64,000 nucleotides of DNA from Nonomuraea sediminis. GTDB taxonomy: Bacteria > Actinomycetota > Actinomycetes > Streptosporangiales > Streptosporangiaceae. Below, in pieces: positions 51,984-60,305 of this stretch. The translations under genes were made by a program, and so were the position numbers. Within the stretch, counting starts at the first letter, position 1; each line of letters starts with the position of its first letter. The stretch is from contig NZ_JAHDTI010000018.1 of the NCBI RefSeq assembly GCF_018531495.1, positions 1 through 64,000 on the forward strand. Reading direction: 5' to 3'. Below the pieces are notes generated by a model. That model did not search any database, was not told where the DNA came from, and saw only the letters and a program-made list of their open reading frames with translations.

Positions 51984-52950
51984 ATGAGCAACCCCCGTGG
52001 CGCCGGAATCGCGTCCTTCGTCGGAACCTCCATCGAGTGGTACGACTTCTACATCTACGGCACGGCCTCCGCGCTGGTGTTCGGCAAGCTGTTCTTCCCC
52101 GAGGCCAACCCGACCGCCGGGGTGATGGCCTCCGTCGGCATGCTCCGCCCCCGTCCTGCTGGCGCTGCTGCGCCTGGTCCAGGGCATCGCGGTCGGCGGC
52201 GAGTGGGGCGGCGCGGTCCTGATCGCCGCCGAGCACGCAGGTCCCAAGCGCGTCCTGTACGCCGCCTTCGCCCAGCAGGGCTCGCCGGCCGGGTCGATCC
52301 TGGCGACCGGCATGTTCGCGCTGGTCAGCCTGCTGCCCGACGAGGCGTTCCTGTCGTACGGCTGGCGGATCCCGTTCCTGGCCTCGGCGGTGCTGCTGGT
52401 GATCGGGCTGGTCATCCGGCTGCGGGTGGAGGAGTCGCCGGAGTTCGTGCGGATGCGGGAGCGGCAGGAGGTGGCGCGGCTGCCGCTGGCCGAGGTGCTC
52501 CGCTCATCGTGGCCGCTGGTGCTGCTCGGCATCGGCGCCAGCGGCGTCGGCATCGCCTCGGCGTACTTCACCAACACCTTCATCCTGTCGTGGGCCACCA
52601 ACGACCTGGGTATCGCCAAGAGCACGATGCTCAACGTGCTGCTGGTCGTGTCGATCACCCAGTTCGTGACCCAGCCGATCGGGGCGGTGCTCGGACAGCG
52701 GATCGGCGCGGCGCGGTACATACTGATCGCGTTCTGCGTGCTGATCGTGTGCACGCCGATCACGTTCCTGCTGGTCGGGACCGGCTCGCCGGCGCCGGCC
52801 ACCACCCCGCTGATCGCGACCGCGCTGCTCGGCGCCACCGGCACGATCTGGGCGGTCGTCGTCCAGTACATCGTGATCATTCTGCTCACCATGGCGTGTG
52901 TGACCGCGCTGCGCCGGATGTCGGCGCGGCGAGTCCCTGTGGAGGTTTGA
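51984..52950 (+). pseudogene. MFS transporter (MHS family), internally deleted and frameshifted
   Basis: The N-terminus SNPRGAGIASFVGTSIEWYDFYIYGTASALVFGKLFFPEA is standard for metabolite:H+ symporters. At about 52140 the frame jumps to APVLLALLRLVQGIAVGGEWGGAVLIAAEHAG, and the remaining frame runs normally to 52950. Roughly 70 residues (TM2-TM4 with the GRK loop) are missing. The gene would have transported a purine-pathway metabolite or a carboxylate. Confidence 0.8.
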
Positions 52951-54542
52951 TGCGTCTCGACGCGCTGTTCGTCAATGGTCGTTTCACCACGCTCGATCCC
53001 GAGCGGCCGGTCGCGACCCGGCTCGGGGTGTTCGGGGAGCGGATCGCCGGGCTGGACGAGGAGCTCGACGGGCTGACCGCGGACGTGGTGGTCGACCTGC
53101 GGGGGCGGCATGCCGTACCCGGGTTCAACGACGCGCACCAGCACCTCAGCATGCGCGGGCAGCGGCTGCGCGAGCTGGACCTGCGCGGGCTGAGCCTGTC
53201 CGAGCTGTACGACGCGGTGGCCTCGGCGCCCGAGGGGGCGTGGATCCGCGGCGCGGGCTACGACCAGAACAAGCTCGGCGGGGCGCACCCCACCAGGCAG
53301 GCGCTCGACCGGGTTTCCGGCGCGCGTCCCGTCTGGCTGCAGCACACCTCGGGGCACATGGGGGTCGCCAACTCCGCGGCCTTCGCGCTGATGGGGTTCC
53401 CTGACCTGGACGTGCCCGACGTGCCCGGCGGATCCGTCGGCCGTGACGCCGACGGGGTCCCGGACGGGCTGCTGGCCGAGCAGGCGCAGGAGCTGGCGCA
53501 CCGGCTGCTGCGCCCAGTGACCCAGGAGGACTTCGTCGAGGGCATCGCGCTGGCCAGCAAGGTGGCCGCCGCCGAGGGCCTGACCAGCTTCACCGAGCCC
53601 GGCGTCGGGGTGGGCCTGGCAGGCAACGGGCCGCTCGACGTGGCCGGCTTCCAGGAGGCGGTACGGCGGGGCCTGCTGCTCCAGCGGGCCACGCTCATGC
53701 CGGGCTCGCCCAACCTGCACGAGGTCGGGCCCGGGTTCGGGCTCGACCTGGGGATCGGGACCGGGCTCGGCTCCACCAGGCTGCGGATCGGGCCGGTCAA
53801 GGTGTTCTCCGACGGCTCACTCATCGGGCGGACAGCCGCGATGTGCTGCGACTACGCCGGCGAGCCCGGCAACCGCGGCTTCCTGCAGGAGGAGGCGTCG
53901 GCGCTGCGGGAGTTCATCCTGCGCGCGCACGCGGCAGGCTGGCAGGTGGCCACGCACGCGATCGGCGACCTCGCGGTCGACGTCGTCCTCGACGCCTACG
54001 CCGAGGCGCAGGCCCGCCATCCCCGGCCCGACGCGCGGCACAGGATCGAGCACTGCGCGGTCACCTCGGACGCGCAGGTGGCCAGGATCGCCGAACTCGG
54101 CGTGATCCCGGTGCCGCAGGGGCGGTTCGTCAGCGAGCTGGGCGACGGCATGCTGGCCGCGCTCGGCCCCGAGCGCTCGCGCGGCTGCTACCGGCAGCGC
54201 TCGTTCCTGGAGGCGGGCATCGTGCTGCCCGGCAGCTCCGACTGCCCGGTGGTCGAGGGGGCGCCGCTGCTCGGCATCCACGACCTGGTCAACCAGCGCA
54301 CCGCCGGCGGTTCCTCGTTCAACCCCGGCGAAGCGCTCACGGTCTCGCAGGCGCTGCGCGCCTACACCGCGGGTTCGGCCCACGCCGTGCATGAGGAGCG
54401 GCTCAAGGGCACGCTGAGCCGCGGCAAGCTGGCCGACTTCGCGGTGCTGTCGGACGACCTGCTGGCCGTACCGGCGGAGCGGATCCGCGACGTCACGGTC
54501 GTCACCACCGTGGTCGGCGGGGTTGTCGTCCACGATCTGTAG
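52950..54542 (+). CDS. YtcJ-like metal-dependent amidohydrolase
   Basis: 530 residues of the Amidohydro_3 family: LFVNGRFTTLDPERP, VPGFNDAHQHLSMRG (HxH), WIRGAGYDQNKLGG, PVWLQHTSGHMGVANSAA, VKVFSDGSLIGRTAAM, VATHAIGDLAVD, HRIEHCAV and GSSDCPVVEGAPLLGI. The substrate is unknown; formamide, urea-derivative or pterin-like compounds are cut by relatives. The ATG overlaps the broken transporter's stop (TGATG), showing the two were one operon. Confidence 0.88.
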   Translation: MRLDALFVNGRFTTLDPERPVATRLGVFGERIAGLDEELDGLTADVVVDLRGRHAVPGFNDAHQHLSMRGQRLRELDLRGLSLSELYDAVASAPEGAWIRGAGYDQNKLGGAHPTRQALDRVSGARPVWLQHTSGHMGVANSAAFALMGFPDLDVPDVPGGSVGRDADGVPDGLLAEQAQELAHRLLRPVTQEDFVEGIALASKVAAAEGLTSFTEPGVGVGLAGNGPLDVAGFQEAVRRGLLLQRATLMPGSPNLHEVGPGFGLDLGIGTGLGSTRLRIGPVKVFSDGSLIGRTAAMCCDYAGEPGNRGFLQEEASALREFILRAHAAGWQVATHAIGDLAVDVVLDAYAEAQARHPRPDARHRIEHCAVTSDAQVARIAELGVIPVPQGRFVSELGDGMLAALGPERSRGCYRQRSFLEAGIVLPGSSDCPVVEGAPLLGIHDLVNQRTAGGSSFNPGEALTVSQALRAYTAGSAHAVHEERLKGTLSRGKLADFAVLSDDLLAVPAERIRDVTVVTTVVGGVVVHDL

Positions 54543-54553
54543 CATCCAGGGCT

Positions 54554-55360
54554 GTGGATCTCGAGCTGAGTGATGGGCGCCGCCTGCGCGTCTACGACAC
54601 CGGCGGTTCCGGCCTGACCGTCTACTGGCACCACGGCACGCCGAACATCGGCGCCCCGCCCAAGCCGCTCCTCGGCGTGCCCGGGATCCGCTGGGTGTCA
54701 CACGACCGCCCGAGCTACGGCGGCTCGACCCCCGCCCCGGGGCGCGACGTGGCGTCGGTGGCCGCCGACGTGGCGAGCGTGGCCGACGCGCTGGGCATCG
54801 AGCGGTTCGCCGTGATGGGGCACTCCGGCGGCGGCACGCACGCGCTGGCGTGCGCCACGCTGCTGCCCGAGCGGGTGCTCGCGGCGGTGAGCGTGGCAGG
54901 ACTGGCGCCCTTCGACGCCGGCGGGCTCGACTGGTTCTCGGGCATGGCGGACTCCGGAGTGGCGTCCCTGCGCGCCGCGGCCGCCGGGCGGGAGGCCAAG
55001 CAGGCCCACGAGGCCACGGCGGAGTACGACCCCGAGATGTTCACCCCGCGCGATCATGCCGCGCTCTCCGGGGAGTGGTCGTGGTTCGGCGAGGTCGTCG
55101 GCCCCGCCCTGGAGGGTGGTCCCGGCGGGCTGATCGACGACGATCTGGCCTACGTCACTCCCTGGGGATTCGATCCCGCGCGGATCCAGGTGCCCGTGCT
55201 CCTCCTGCACGGCGAGCAGGACAGGGTCGTACCCAGCTCCCACGGCCGGTGGCTGGCCGGTCGCTGCCCCACGGCGGAGCTGCGGCTGAGCCCCGACGAC
55301 GGGCACATCTCCGTTCTCAACCAGGCCGGCGCCGCGCTGGAGTGGCTCGCCTCGGCCTAG
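54554..55360 (+). CDS. Alpha/beta hydrolase
   Basis: 268 residues: WHHGTPNIGAPP (oxyanion region), nucleophile elbow VMGHSGGGTHAL, acid Asp in LLLHGEQDRVVP and His in DDGHISVL. It resembles proline iminopeptidase/epoxide hydrolase-like esterases without a specific match. TAGCAT lies 8 bases before the GTG. Its end overlaps the convergent ROK gene by 4 bp. Confidence 0.88.
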   Translation: MDLELSDGRRLRVYDTGGSGLTVYWHHGTPNIGAPPKPLLGVPGIRWVSHDRPSYGGSTPAPGRDVASVAADVASVADALGIERFAVMGHSGGGTHALACATLLPERVLAAVSVAGLAPFDAGGLDWFSGMADSGVASLRAAAAGREAKQAHEATAEYDPEMFTPRDHAALSGEWSWFGEVVGPALEGGPGGLIDDDLAYVTPWGFDPARIQVPVLLLHGEQDRVVPSSHGRWLAGRCPTAELRLSPDDGHISVLNQAGAALEWLASA

Positions 55361-56382
55361 CAGAAGACCCGGTCGCGGGCCAGGTCGAGGGCGGTCAGCA
55401 CGGCTCCCTGCAGGATGGCGTTGCCGCTCACCGTTGTGGCCCGCACCTCGGTGGGCGCCGGTGACAGCTCGGCGACCTGTTCGGCCACCAGGGCGGCCAG
55501 CTCCTGCCCGCCGGCGCGGCCGGTGACGCCACCGAGCACGACCAGGCCCGGGTCCAGGATCGTGACCAGCGCGAACGCGCCCTGCGCGATCCGGCCCGCC
55601 AGCTCGGCCGGCTCGACCCCCTCGGCGGCGTGGGCGTCCACCAGTTCGCAGAACGTCAGGCCGCCCATCCGCAGCAGGCCCACCTCTCCAGCGCCGCCGG
55701 AGGTGCCACGGCGCAGCCGGCCGCCGAGCACGACCGCCGCGCCGATCCCGTCGTCCAGCCAGAGCAGCACGAAGTCCTCGCGGCCCTTGGCGGCCCCGAT
55801 GCGGAGCTCGGCGACGGCCGCCAGGTTCACCTCGTTCTCCAGCACGGCGGTCACGCCCAGGCGCCGCCGTACCTCTTCCAGCAGGCCCGGACGCCAGCCG
55901 GGGACGAAGTTCTCCGACACCAGCTCGCCCGTGCGCGGGTCCACCAGGCCGGGGGCGCCCATCGCGACCGTCTCCAGCGCGCGGCCCCCCGCGGCCAGCG
56001 TCACGGCCTCGGCGATGCGGGCGGCCGGCTCCCCGTCGTGGGGCAGCGAGATGGAGCCCACGGGCGCGCCGGTGATGTCGGCGACGGTGACGTGGATGGC
56101 GCTGCGGCGCACGTCCACCCCTGCCACGTGGGCGCGGCCGGCCACGATCCCGTAGAGGCGGGCGTTCGGGCCCCGGCGGTCCTCGCCCGACTCCCCCGTC
56201 ACCTCGATGAGCCCGCCCTGCTTGAGCCGCTCGATCAGGTCGGACACGGTGGGCCTGGACAGGCCCGTCAGCTCGCGCAGCTGGGGCGCGGTCAGCGGCC
56301 CGCGCTCGAGCAGCAGGTCGAGGGCGAGCCGATCGTTGATGGCGCGGGCCATGGCCGGGGTCGCGGTCTTCACGCCGACCAT
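55357..56382 (-). CDS. ROK-family transcriptional regulator
   Basis: 341 residues. An N-terminal winged HTH (GPLTAPQLRELTGLSRPTVSDLIERLKQGGLIEV) precedes a ROK domain with VAGVDVRR, VAMGAPGLVDPRTGEL, ENEVNLAAVAELRIG and DDGIGAAVVLGGRL. The zinc-binding Cys cluster is absent (FCELVDAHA only), so it is a divergent ROK member. It is divergent from the MFS gene, with paired operators in the 64-bp gap. Confidence 0.87.
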   Translation of the reverse strand: MVGVKTATPAMARAINDRLALDLLLERGPLTAPQLRELTGLSRPTVSDLIERLKQGGLIEVTGESGEDRRGPNARLYGIVAGRAHVAGVDVRRSAIHVTVADITGAPVGSISLPHDGEPAARIAEAVTLAAGGRALETVAMGAPGLVDPRTGELVSENFVPGWRPGLLEEVRRRLGVTAVLENEVNLAAVAELRIGAAKGREDFVLLWLDDGIGAAVVLGGRLRRGTSGGAGEVGLLRMGGLTFCELVDAHAAEGVEPAELAGRIAQGAFALVTILDPGLVVLGGVTGRAGGQELAALVAEQVAELSPAPTEVRATTVSGNAILQGAVLTALDLARDRVFC

Positions 56383-56386
56383 AATA

Positions 56387-56434
56387 ATCAGGAAGCCTCC
56401 CTAATAGCTCTTTTCATCAGGAAGCCTGCCTGAT
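56387..56434. promoter_or_regulatory. Twin ROK operators
   Basis: Two 19-bp sites, ATCAGGAAGCCTCCCTAAT (56387-56405) and ATCAGGAAGCCTGCCTGAT (56416-56434), are direct repeats 29 bp apart. Each is a dyad of ATCAGG / CCTGAT. They fill the divergent region between the ROK regulator and the MFS gene. Confidence 0.7.
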
Positions 56435-56446
56435 AATTTCTGCGGC

Positions 56447-57604
56447 ATGAGTCATCACCGGGCCATCGCCGCCGTTTTCGCCGTGCACGGCGCGGTCGCC
56501 GGCAGCCTGGCCACCCGCCTCCCCTGGATCCAGGAGCACCTGCACCTGGGTCCCGCCACGCTCGGCCTCGTCCTGCTGTGCCCGTCCATCGGGGCGTTCG
56601 TCGGCATGCCGCTGGCCAGCCGCCTGGCCTACCGCCTCGGCGGACGCGCGGCCACGCGGCTGCTGCTGGCGCTGTGGTGCGCGGTGCTCGCCGTGCCCGC
56701 GCTCGCGCCCGCTCCCGCCTTCCTGTTCCCGATCTTCCTGACGTTCGGCGTGCTGGCCGGGATGTGCGACGTGGTGATAAACGCCCACGCCGTGGTCCTC
56801 GAACGCCGCCTGGGCCGCCCGATCATCTCCGGGCTGCACGGCATGTGGTGCGTGGGCAGCCTGGCGGCGGGCGGCCTGGGCGCCCTGGCCGCGCAGGCGG
56901 GCATCGACGCCCGCCTCCACCTCGGCGCCACCTCGCTCGGCCTGCTCGCGCTGGGCGCGTGGCTGGGCCGGGGCCTGCTGCCCGACTCGGGGACGCGGGC
57001 CGACCAGCCGGCGCCGCGACGGTTCGTGCTGCCGTCGCGGGCGATCGCGGCCATCGGCGTGATCGGGTTCTGCGGCACGTTCGCCGAGGGCGCCAGCGCG
57101 AACTGGGCCGCCGTCTACGTCACCAAGGTGACCCACGCCGGCCCGGGGGTCGCGGCCGCCGCGTTCACGACCTTCATGCTCAGCATGGCCTGCGCCCGGC
57201 TGGCCGGCGACCGGATACTGCGGCTGACCGGGCCCGTCGTGGCCGTCCGCACGGGCGGGATCCTGGCCGCCGCCGGCGGCGTGCTGGTGGTCGCCGGCCG
57301 GGTGCCCTGGCTGTGCGTCCTCGGGTTCGCGCTGCTGGGGCTGGGCGTCGCGGTGATCGTGCCGCTGGTGTTCGCCGCCGCGGGCAACGCCGGGCCCAGC
57401 CCGGGCGAGGGGGTGGCGGGCGTGGCCACGATCACCTACCTGTCCGGGCTCATCGCCCCCGCGGTGACCGGGTGGGTGGCGGGCGGACTGTCCTACCCGG
57501 CCGCCTTCGCCATGATCACCGGGGTGGCCGCGCTGCTCGCGCTGCTGGCCCCCGTCCTGCGGCCCCAACCTGCGGCAAGAGGAGAAGTACGTGTCGGAGC
57601 CTAG
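56447..57604 (+). CDS. MFS transporter
   Basis: 385 residues with about 12 hydrophobic segments, starting HRAIAAVFAVHGAVAGSLATRLPWIQEHL. The GTFAEGASANWAAVYV and GAFVGMPLASRLAYRLGGR blocks place it with YbjJ-like sugar or drug efflux/uptake proteins. It is regulated by the divergent ROK protein, so a sugar-related substrate is plausible. Confidence 0.88.
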   Translation: MSHHRAIAAVFAVHGAVAGSLATRLPWIQEHLHLGPATLGLVLLCPSIGAFVGMPLASRLAYRLGGRAATRLLLALWCAVLAVPALAPAPAFLFPIFLTFGVLAGMCDVVINAHAVVLERRLGRPIISGLHGMWCVGSLAAGGLGALAAQAGIDARLHLGATSLGLLALGAWLGRGLLPDSGTRADQPAPRRFVLPSRAIAAIGVIGFCGTFAEGASANWAAVYVTKVTHAGPGVAAAAFTTFMLSMACARLAGDRILRLTGPVVAVRTGGILAAAGGVLVVAGRVPWLCVLGFALLGLGVAVIVPLVFAAAGNAGPSPGEGVAGVATITYLSGLIAPAVTGWVAGGLSYPAAFAMITGVAALLALLAPVLRPQPAARGEVRVGA

Positions 57605-57680
57605 GATCGACGCCGCGCCCTTCCGCTACCCAGGCACCAGGGCTCCCCTCCCCCGCCGCACAAGGCGCCGACCACCACCG
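57591..57680 (+). pseudogene. Start of a lost gene downstream of the MFS transporter
   Basis: A strong ribosome binding site (AGAGGAGA) precedes GTG 57591, giving SEPRIDAAPFRYPGTRAPLP before the frame turns into Arg/Pro-rich low-complexity sequence. It looks like the N-terminus of a translationally coupled gene whose body has been replaced by repeat DNA. Confidence 0.35.
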
Positions 57681-57855
57681 CACACCACCTCACCGACCCG
57701 GCGCCCCGAAACGCGACCGCGAGCGCCCACGACACCAGCCCGCCGACCCCGCGCCTGGAGGGGCTGTGGAGTGGTGGGGCAAGAGCCGCGGTGCCCGGGT
57801 GACGTAGGGGCGTTGCGGCGGGTAAGGAGCGCCGACTCGCCGGAAGCGGGTCCTT

Positions 57856-57902
57856 GGCCGAAGTGCGGCGGGCGGCCGGTGGCGGCGGCTTGCCGTACAG
57901 GC
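57856..57902 (+). repeat. Dispersed GC-rich repeat, copy 4
   Basis: GGCCGAAGTGCGGCGGG...GGCGGCTTGCCGTACAGG, the best match to copy 1. Its 3' end runs directly into the tandem array, sharing CCGTACAG with the array unit. Confidence 0.5.
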
Positions 57903-58014
57903 AGAAGCACGGGAAGCGGCCGTACAGGCAGAAGCACGGAAAGGGGCCGTACAGGCAGAAGCACGGAAAGGGGCGTGCAGGCAGAAGCACGCGAAGGGGC
58001 CGTACAGGCAGAAG
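57893..58014 (+). repeat. 27-bp tandem repeat array
   Basis: Unit CCGTACAGGCAGAAGCACGG plus AAAGGGG. Units start at 57893, 57920, 57947, 57974 (26 bp, diverged) and 58000 (partial). The second and third units are identical. The period is a multiple of three, so it reads as a 9-residue repeat in every frame, but no flanking protein supports translation. Confidence 0.85.
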
Positions 58015-58328
58015 GCGTGAAGCCCGGGGTGGACGTGTCGGGGCGCTCGCTCTCGCGATCCGGCCGCCCCCGTAAGGCCGGATCGCGGTCCGGTCCGCGG
58101 CCACAGCGGGCGCCCCTTCACGTACTCGGCAGGCGGGCCCCACCCCCCGGTCGAGGGCCCGATTGCCGTGGTGACCTGCCCGGGTCACCAGCGGAAGCCG
58201 ACGCATCAGGCCTGTGTTGAGCCGGATGGCTCGTCCCCCCCAATGCGACGGTGTGGCTCACCGATGGGGAAACACTACGGAGGCGATCTTGAACGTGAAA
58301 CCCTCTTCACGAACAGCGCGCTGAACGG

Positions 58329-58957
58329 TCAGTAGTCAGCGATGTACGGAGCGTATACGCGGGACGAGCGGTCGTATAGCTGCGACGAGCGGTCGTCCGG
58401 ACGGTGCATCCGGGCCAGCATCCGCCCCGCCTCGCGTGGCACCAACCCCGGCGTGACCAGCGAAATCACCACCATCACGGCGAACGAGCAGGCGACCGCG
58501 ACGGGTGTGCCGTAGTCCAGGTTCACGCCCGCGAGCGTGAGCACGGCCCCGACGGCGAACCCGGCCGCCACTCCGGCCCCGGTGAGCCGCCGCCACCATA
58601 TCCCGAGTACCAGCAGCGGGCAGAACGTTGCCGCGGACAGGCCGAACCCCAGCAGCACCAGCCCCACCGACCCGGCGGCCCCGGTGCACGCGGCGACGGC
58701 GGCCGCTCCCACCGGGTACGACAGCATCGACCCGCCGTGCGTGGCGATCCGCCCGGCCATGCCCAGGCACACGGCGGCCGAGGTGACCTCCGAGCCGATA
58801 GCCGCTCCGCACCCCTGAGCTGCAGTACGGCAAGCAGCACCCACACCGGCTGCACCACCACCGCCCCCACGGGCAGCGGCGGCACCAGCGTCAGCGCGAT
58901 CACGGCCGCCACGGCGCCCACGGTCAGCAGCGCCCGCCGTAGCTGCCTGCCCATCAC
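58329..58957 (-). pseudogene. Sodium:solute symporter remnant
   Basis: An ATG ten bases beyond the response-regulator stop in the pre-insertion arrangement begins MGRQLRRALLTVGAVAAVIALTLVPPLPVG and runs to about 58800. A second frame then gives GSVGLVLLGFGLSAATFCPLLVLGIWWRRLTGAGVAAGF...LARMHRPDD, like the C-terminus of acetate-type SSS transporters. The middle of a roughly 500-residue protein is missing and the frames do not agree. The gene was the likely partner of the adjacent two-component system. Confidence 0.55.
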
Positions 58958-58968
58958 CAGATACCTAC

Positions 58969-60305
58969 AGGCTGGAGGCCCCGTCCTTCAGGGCGGAGGA
59001 AAGCCGGAACGGTCGGTCACGTTGGTCCCCCGGTTTTGTCGGTGCCGGTCGGTAGGTTGACCGGCATGTCCCGCTACAGGCTACAGCCGACGCCTGCCCA
59101 AGAGGCGGTTCTGCTGGAGCATTGCGGGCACGCCCGATTCGTCTGGAATCTGGCAGTGGAGCAGCACGCGCAGTGGAAGCCGGGCCGTAAGAGCGCGCCG
59201 GGGTTCGCCGAGCAGTGCCGCCAGTTGACGGAGGCGCGAGCAGAGTTCGAGTGGCTACGCGCTGGGTCGATCATCGTGCAGCAGCAGGCGCTCAAGGACT
59301 TCGCCCAAGCCATGGCGCACTACTTCGCCAAGACTCATCGCAGGCCGACGTGGCGTAGGCGTGGACAGGGGCAAGGGTTCCGGATCGTCGCGGTCAAGGC
59401 CGACCACGTCCGCCGCGTCTCGCGCAACGTCGGCGAGGTCAAGGTGCCGAAGGTGGGCTGGGTGCGGTTCCGCTGGTCGCGTGCCGTACCCGAGGGTGTG
59501 AAGTCCTACCGGGTCAACCGGGATAGGGCAGGCCGCTGGCATGTCGCGTTCGCTGCCATCCCGGAGCCGGTTCCTGCACCGGGATCGGCTGAGGTTGTGG
59601 GCGTTGACCGTGGCATCGCCATAGCCGCCGCGCTGTCCACGGGTGAGATGCTCAACGTGCCCACACTGCGCACGGCAGAGAAGTCGCGCCTGCTGCGGCT
59701 TTTGCGGAAGCTGGCCCGCGCCAAGCGCGGCTCCAACCGGCGTGCCAAGGTCAAGAGTGCGATCGCGAAGCTGAAGGCACGGGAGTCGGATCGGCGCAAG
59801 GACTGGGTGGAGAAGACCTCGACCACTCTGACCCGCTGCTTCGCCGTGATCGCCGTCGAAAACCTGAAGATCGCTAACATGACCCGGTCGGCGTCCGGCA
59901 CCCTCGACGCGCCTGGCAGCAAGGTCCGCGCCAAAGCCGGCCTCAATCGGGGCATTCTCGCTGCCGGGTGGGGCCAACTGGTTGAACGGCTGGAGCAGAA
60001 GGCACCTGGCCGAGTTATCAAGGTCAACTCCGCGTACACGAGTCAGCGGTGCTCGGCGTGCGGGATCGTCGATGCGAAGTCGCGCGAGAGTCAAGCCGAC
60101 TTCCGTTGCCGGTCTTGCGGATACGCCTGCAACGCCGATGTGAACGCGGCACGCAACATCCGATTGGCCGCCGCAGGGCATGCGGTGGATGCGCGGGGAG
60201 GCGACCGGACTGCCGGGCCTGTGAACCGCGAACCTCAACGCGACCTCCTCCTCGTGGGGTAGTTGCCGTTGGAATCCTCCGCCTTCAGGCGGGGGAGGAT
60301 GTCAA
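58969..60305 (+). mobile_element. tnpB-only IS605-family element, 1337 bp
   Basis: The left flank ends CTAC (58965-58968) and the right end is TCAA (60302-60305), the same signals as the element at 47004-48895. Subterminal hairpins: CCCCGTCCTTCAGGGCGGAGG near the left end and CCTCCGCCTTCAGGCGGGGGAGG near the right end. There is no tnpA, so movement needs a transposase in trans, for example from the element 10 kb upstream. Confidence 0.8.
59066..60262 (+). CDS. tnpB: TnpB, RNA-guided nuclease of IS605 type
   Basis: 398 residues. RuvC acids lie in GVDRGI, IAVENLKI and CNADVNAARNI; the zinc ribbon is CSACG...CRSCG. It differs substantially from the TnpB at 47055, so the two elements belong to separate lineages. 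ATG 59066 (MSRYRLQPTPAQEAVLLEHCGHARFVWN) is preferred over TTG 59036. The right-end hairpin directly follows and would belong to its guide RNA. Confidence 0.92.
   Translation: MSRYRLQPTPAQEAVLLEHCGHARFVWNLAVEQHAQWKPGRKSAPGFAEQCRQLTEARAEFEWLRAGSIIVQQQALKDFAQAMAHYFAKTHRRPTWRRRGQGQGFRIVAVKADHVRRVSRNVGEVKVPKVGWVRFRWSRAVPEGVKSYRVNRDRAGRWHVAFAAIPEPVPAPGSAEVVGVDRGIAIAAALSTGEMLNVPTLRTAEKSRLLRLLRKLARAKRGSNRRAKVKSAIAKLKARESDRRKDWVEKTSTTLTRCFAVIAVENLKIANMTRSASGTLDAPGSKVRAKAGLNRGILAAGWGQLVERLEQKAPGRVIKVNSAYTSQRCSACGIVDAKSRESQADFRCRSCGYACNADVNAARNIRLAAAGHAVDARGGDRTAGPVNREPQRDLLLVG

Larger units (their letters stand above)
57605..58328. other. Repeat-rich region without a supported gene
   Basis: Low-complexity, GC-extreme DNA with ORFs open in most frames. 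It contains dispersed repeat copy 4 and the 27-bp tandem array. Toward 58200-58330 composition returns to normal but no gene is seen. Confidence 0.6.

Noticed and set aside
57893-58014. Possible CRISPR array
   Set aside because: The 27-bp units are head-to-tail with no unique spacers, and no cas genes are present.
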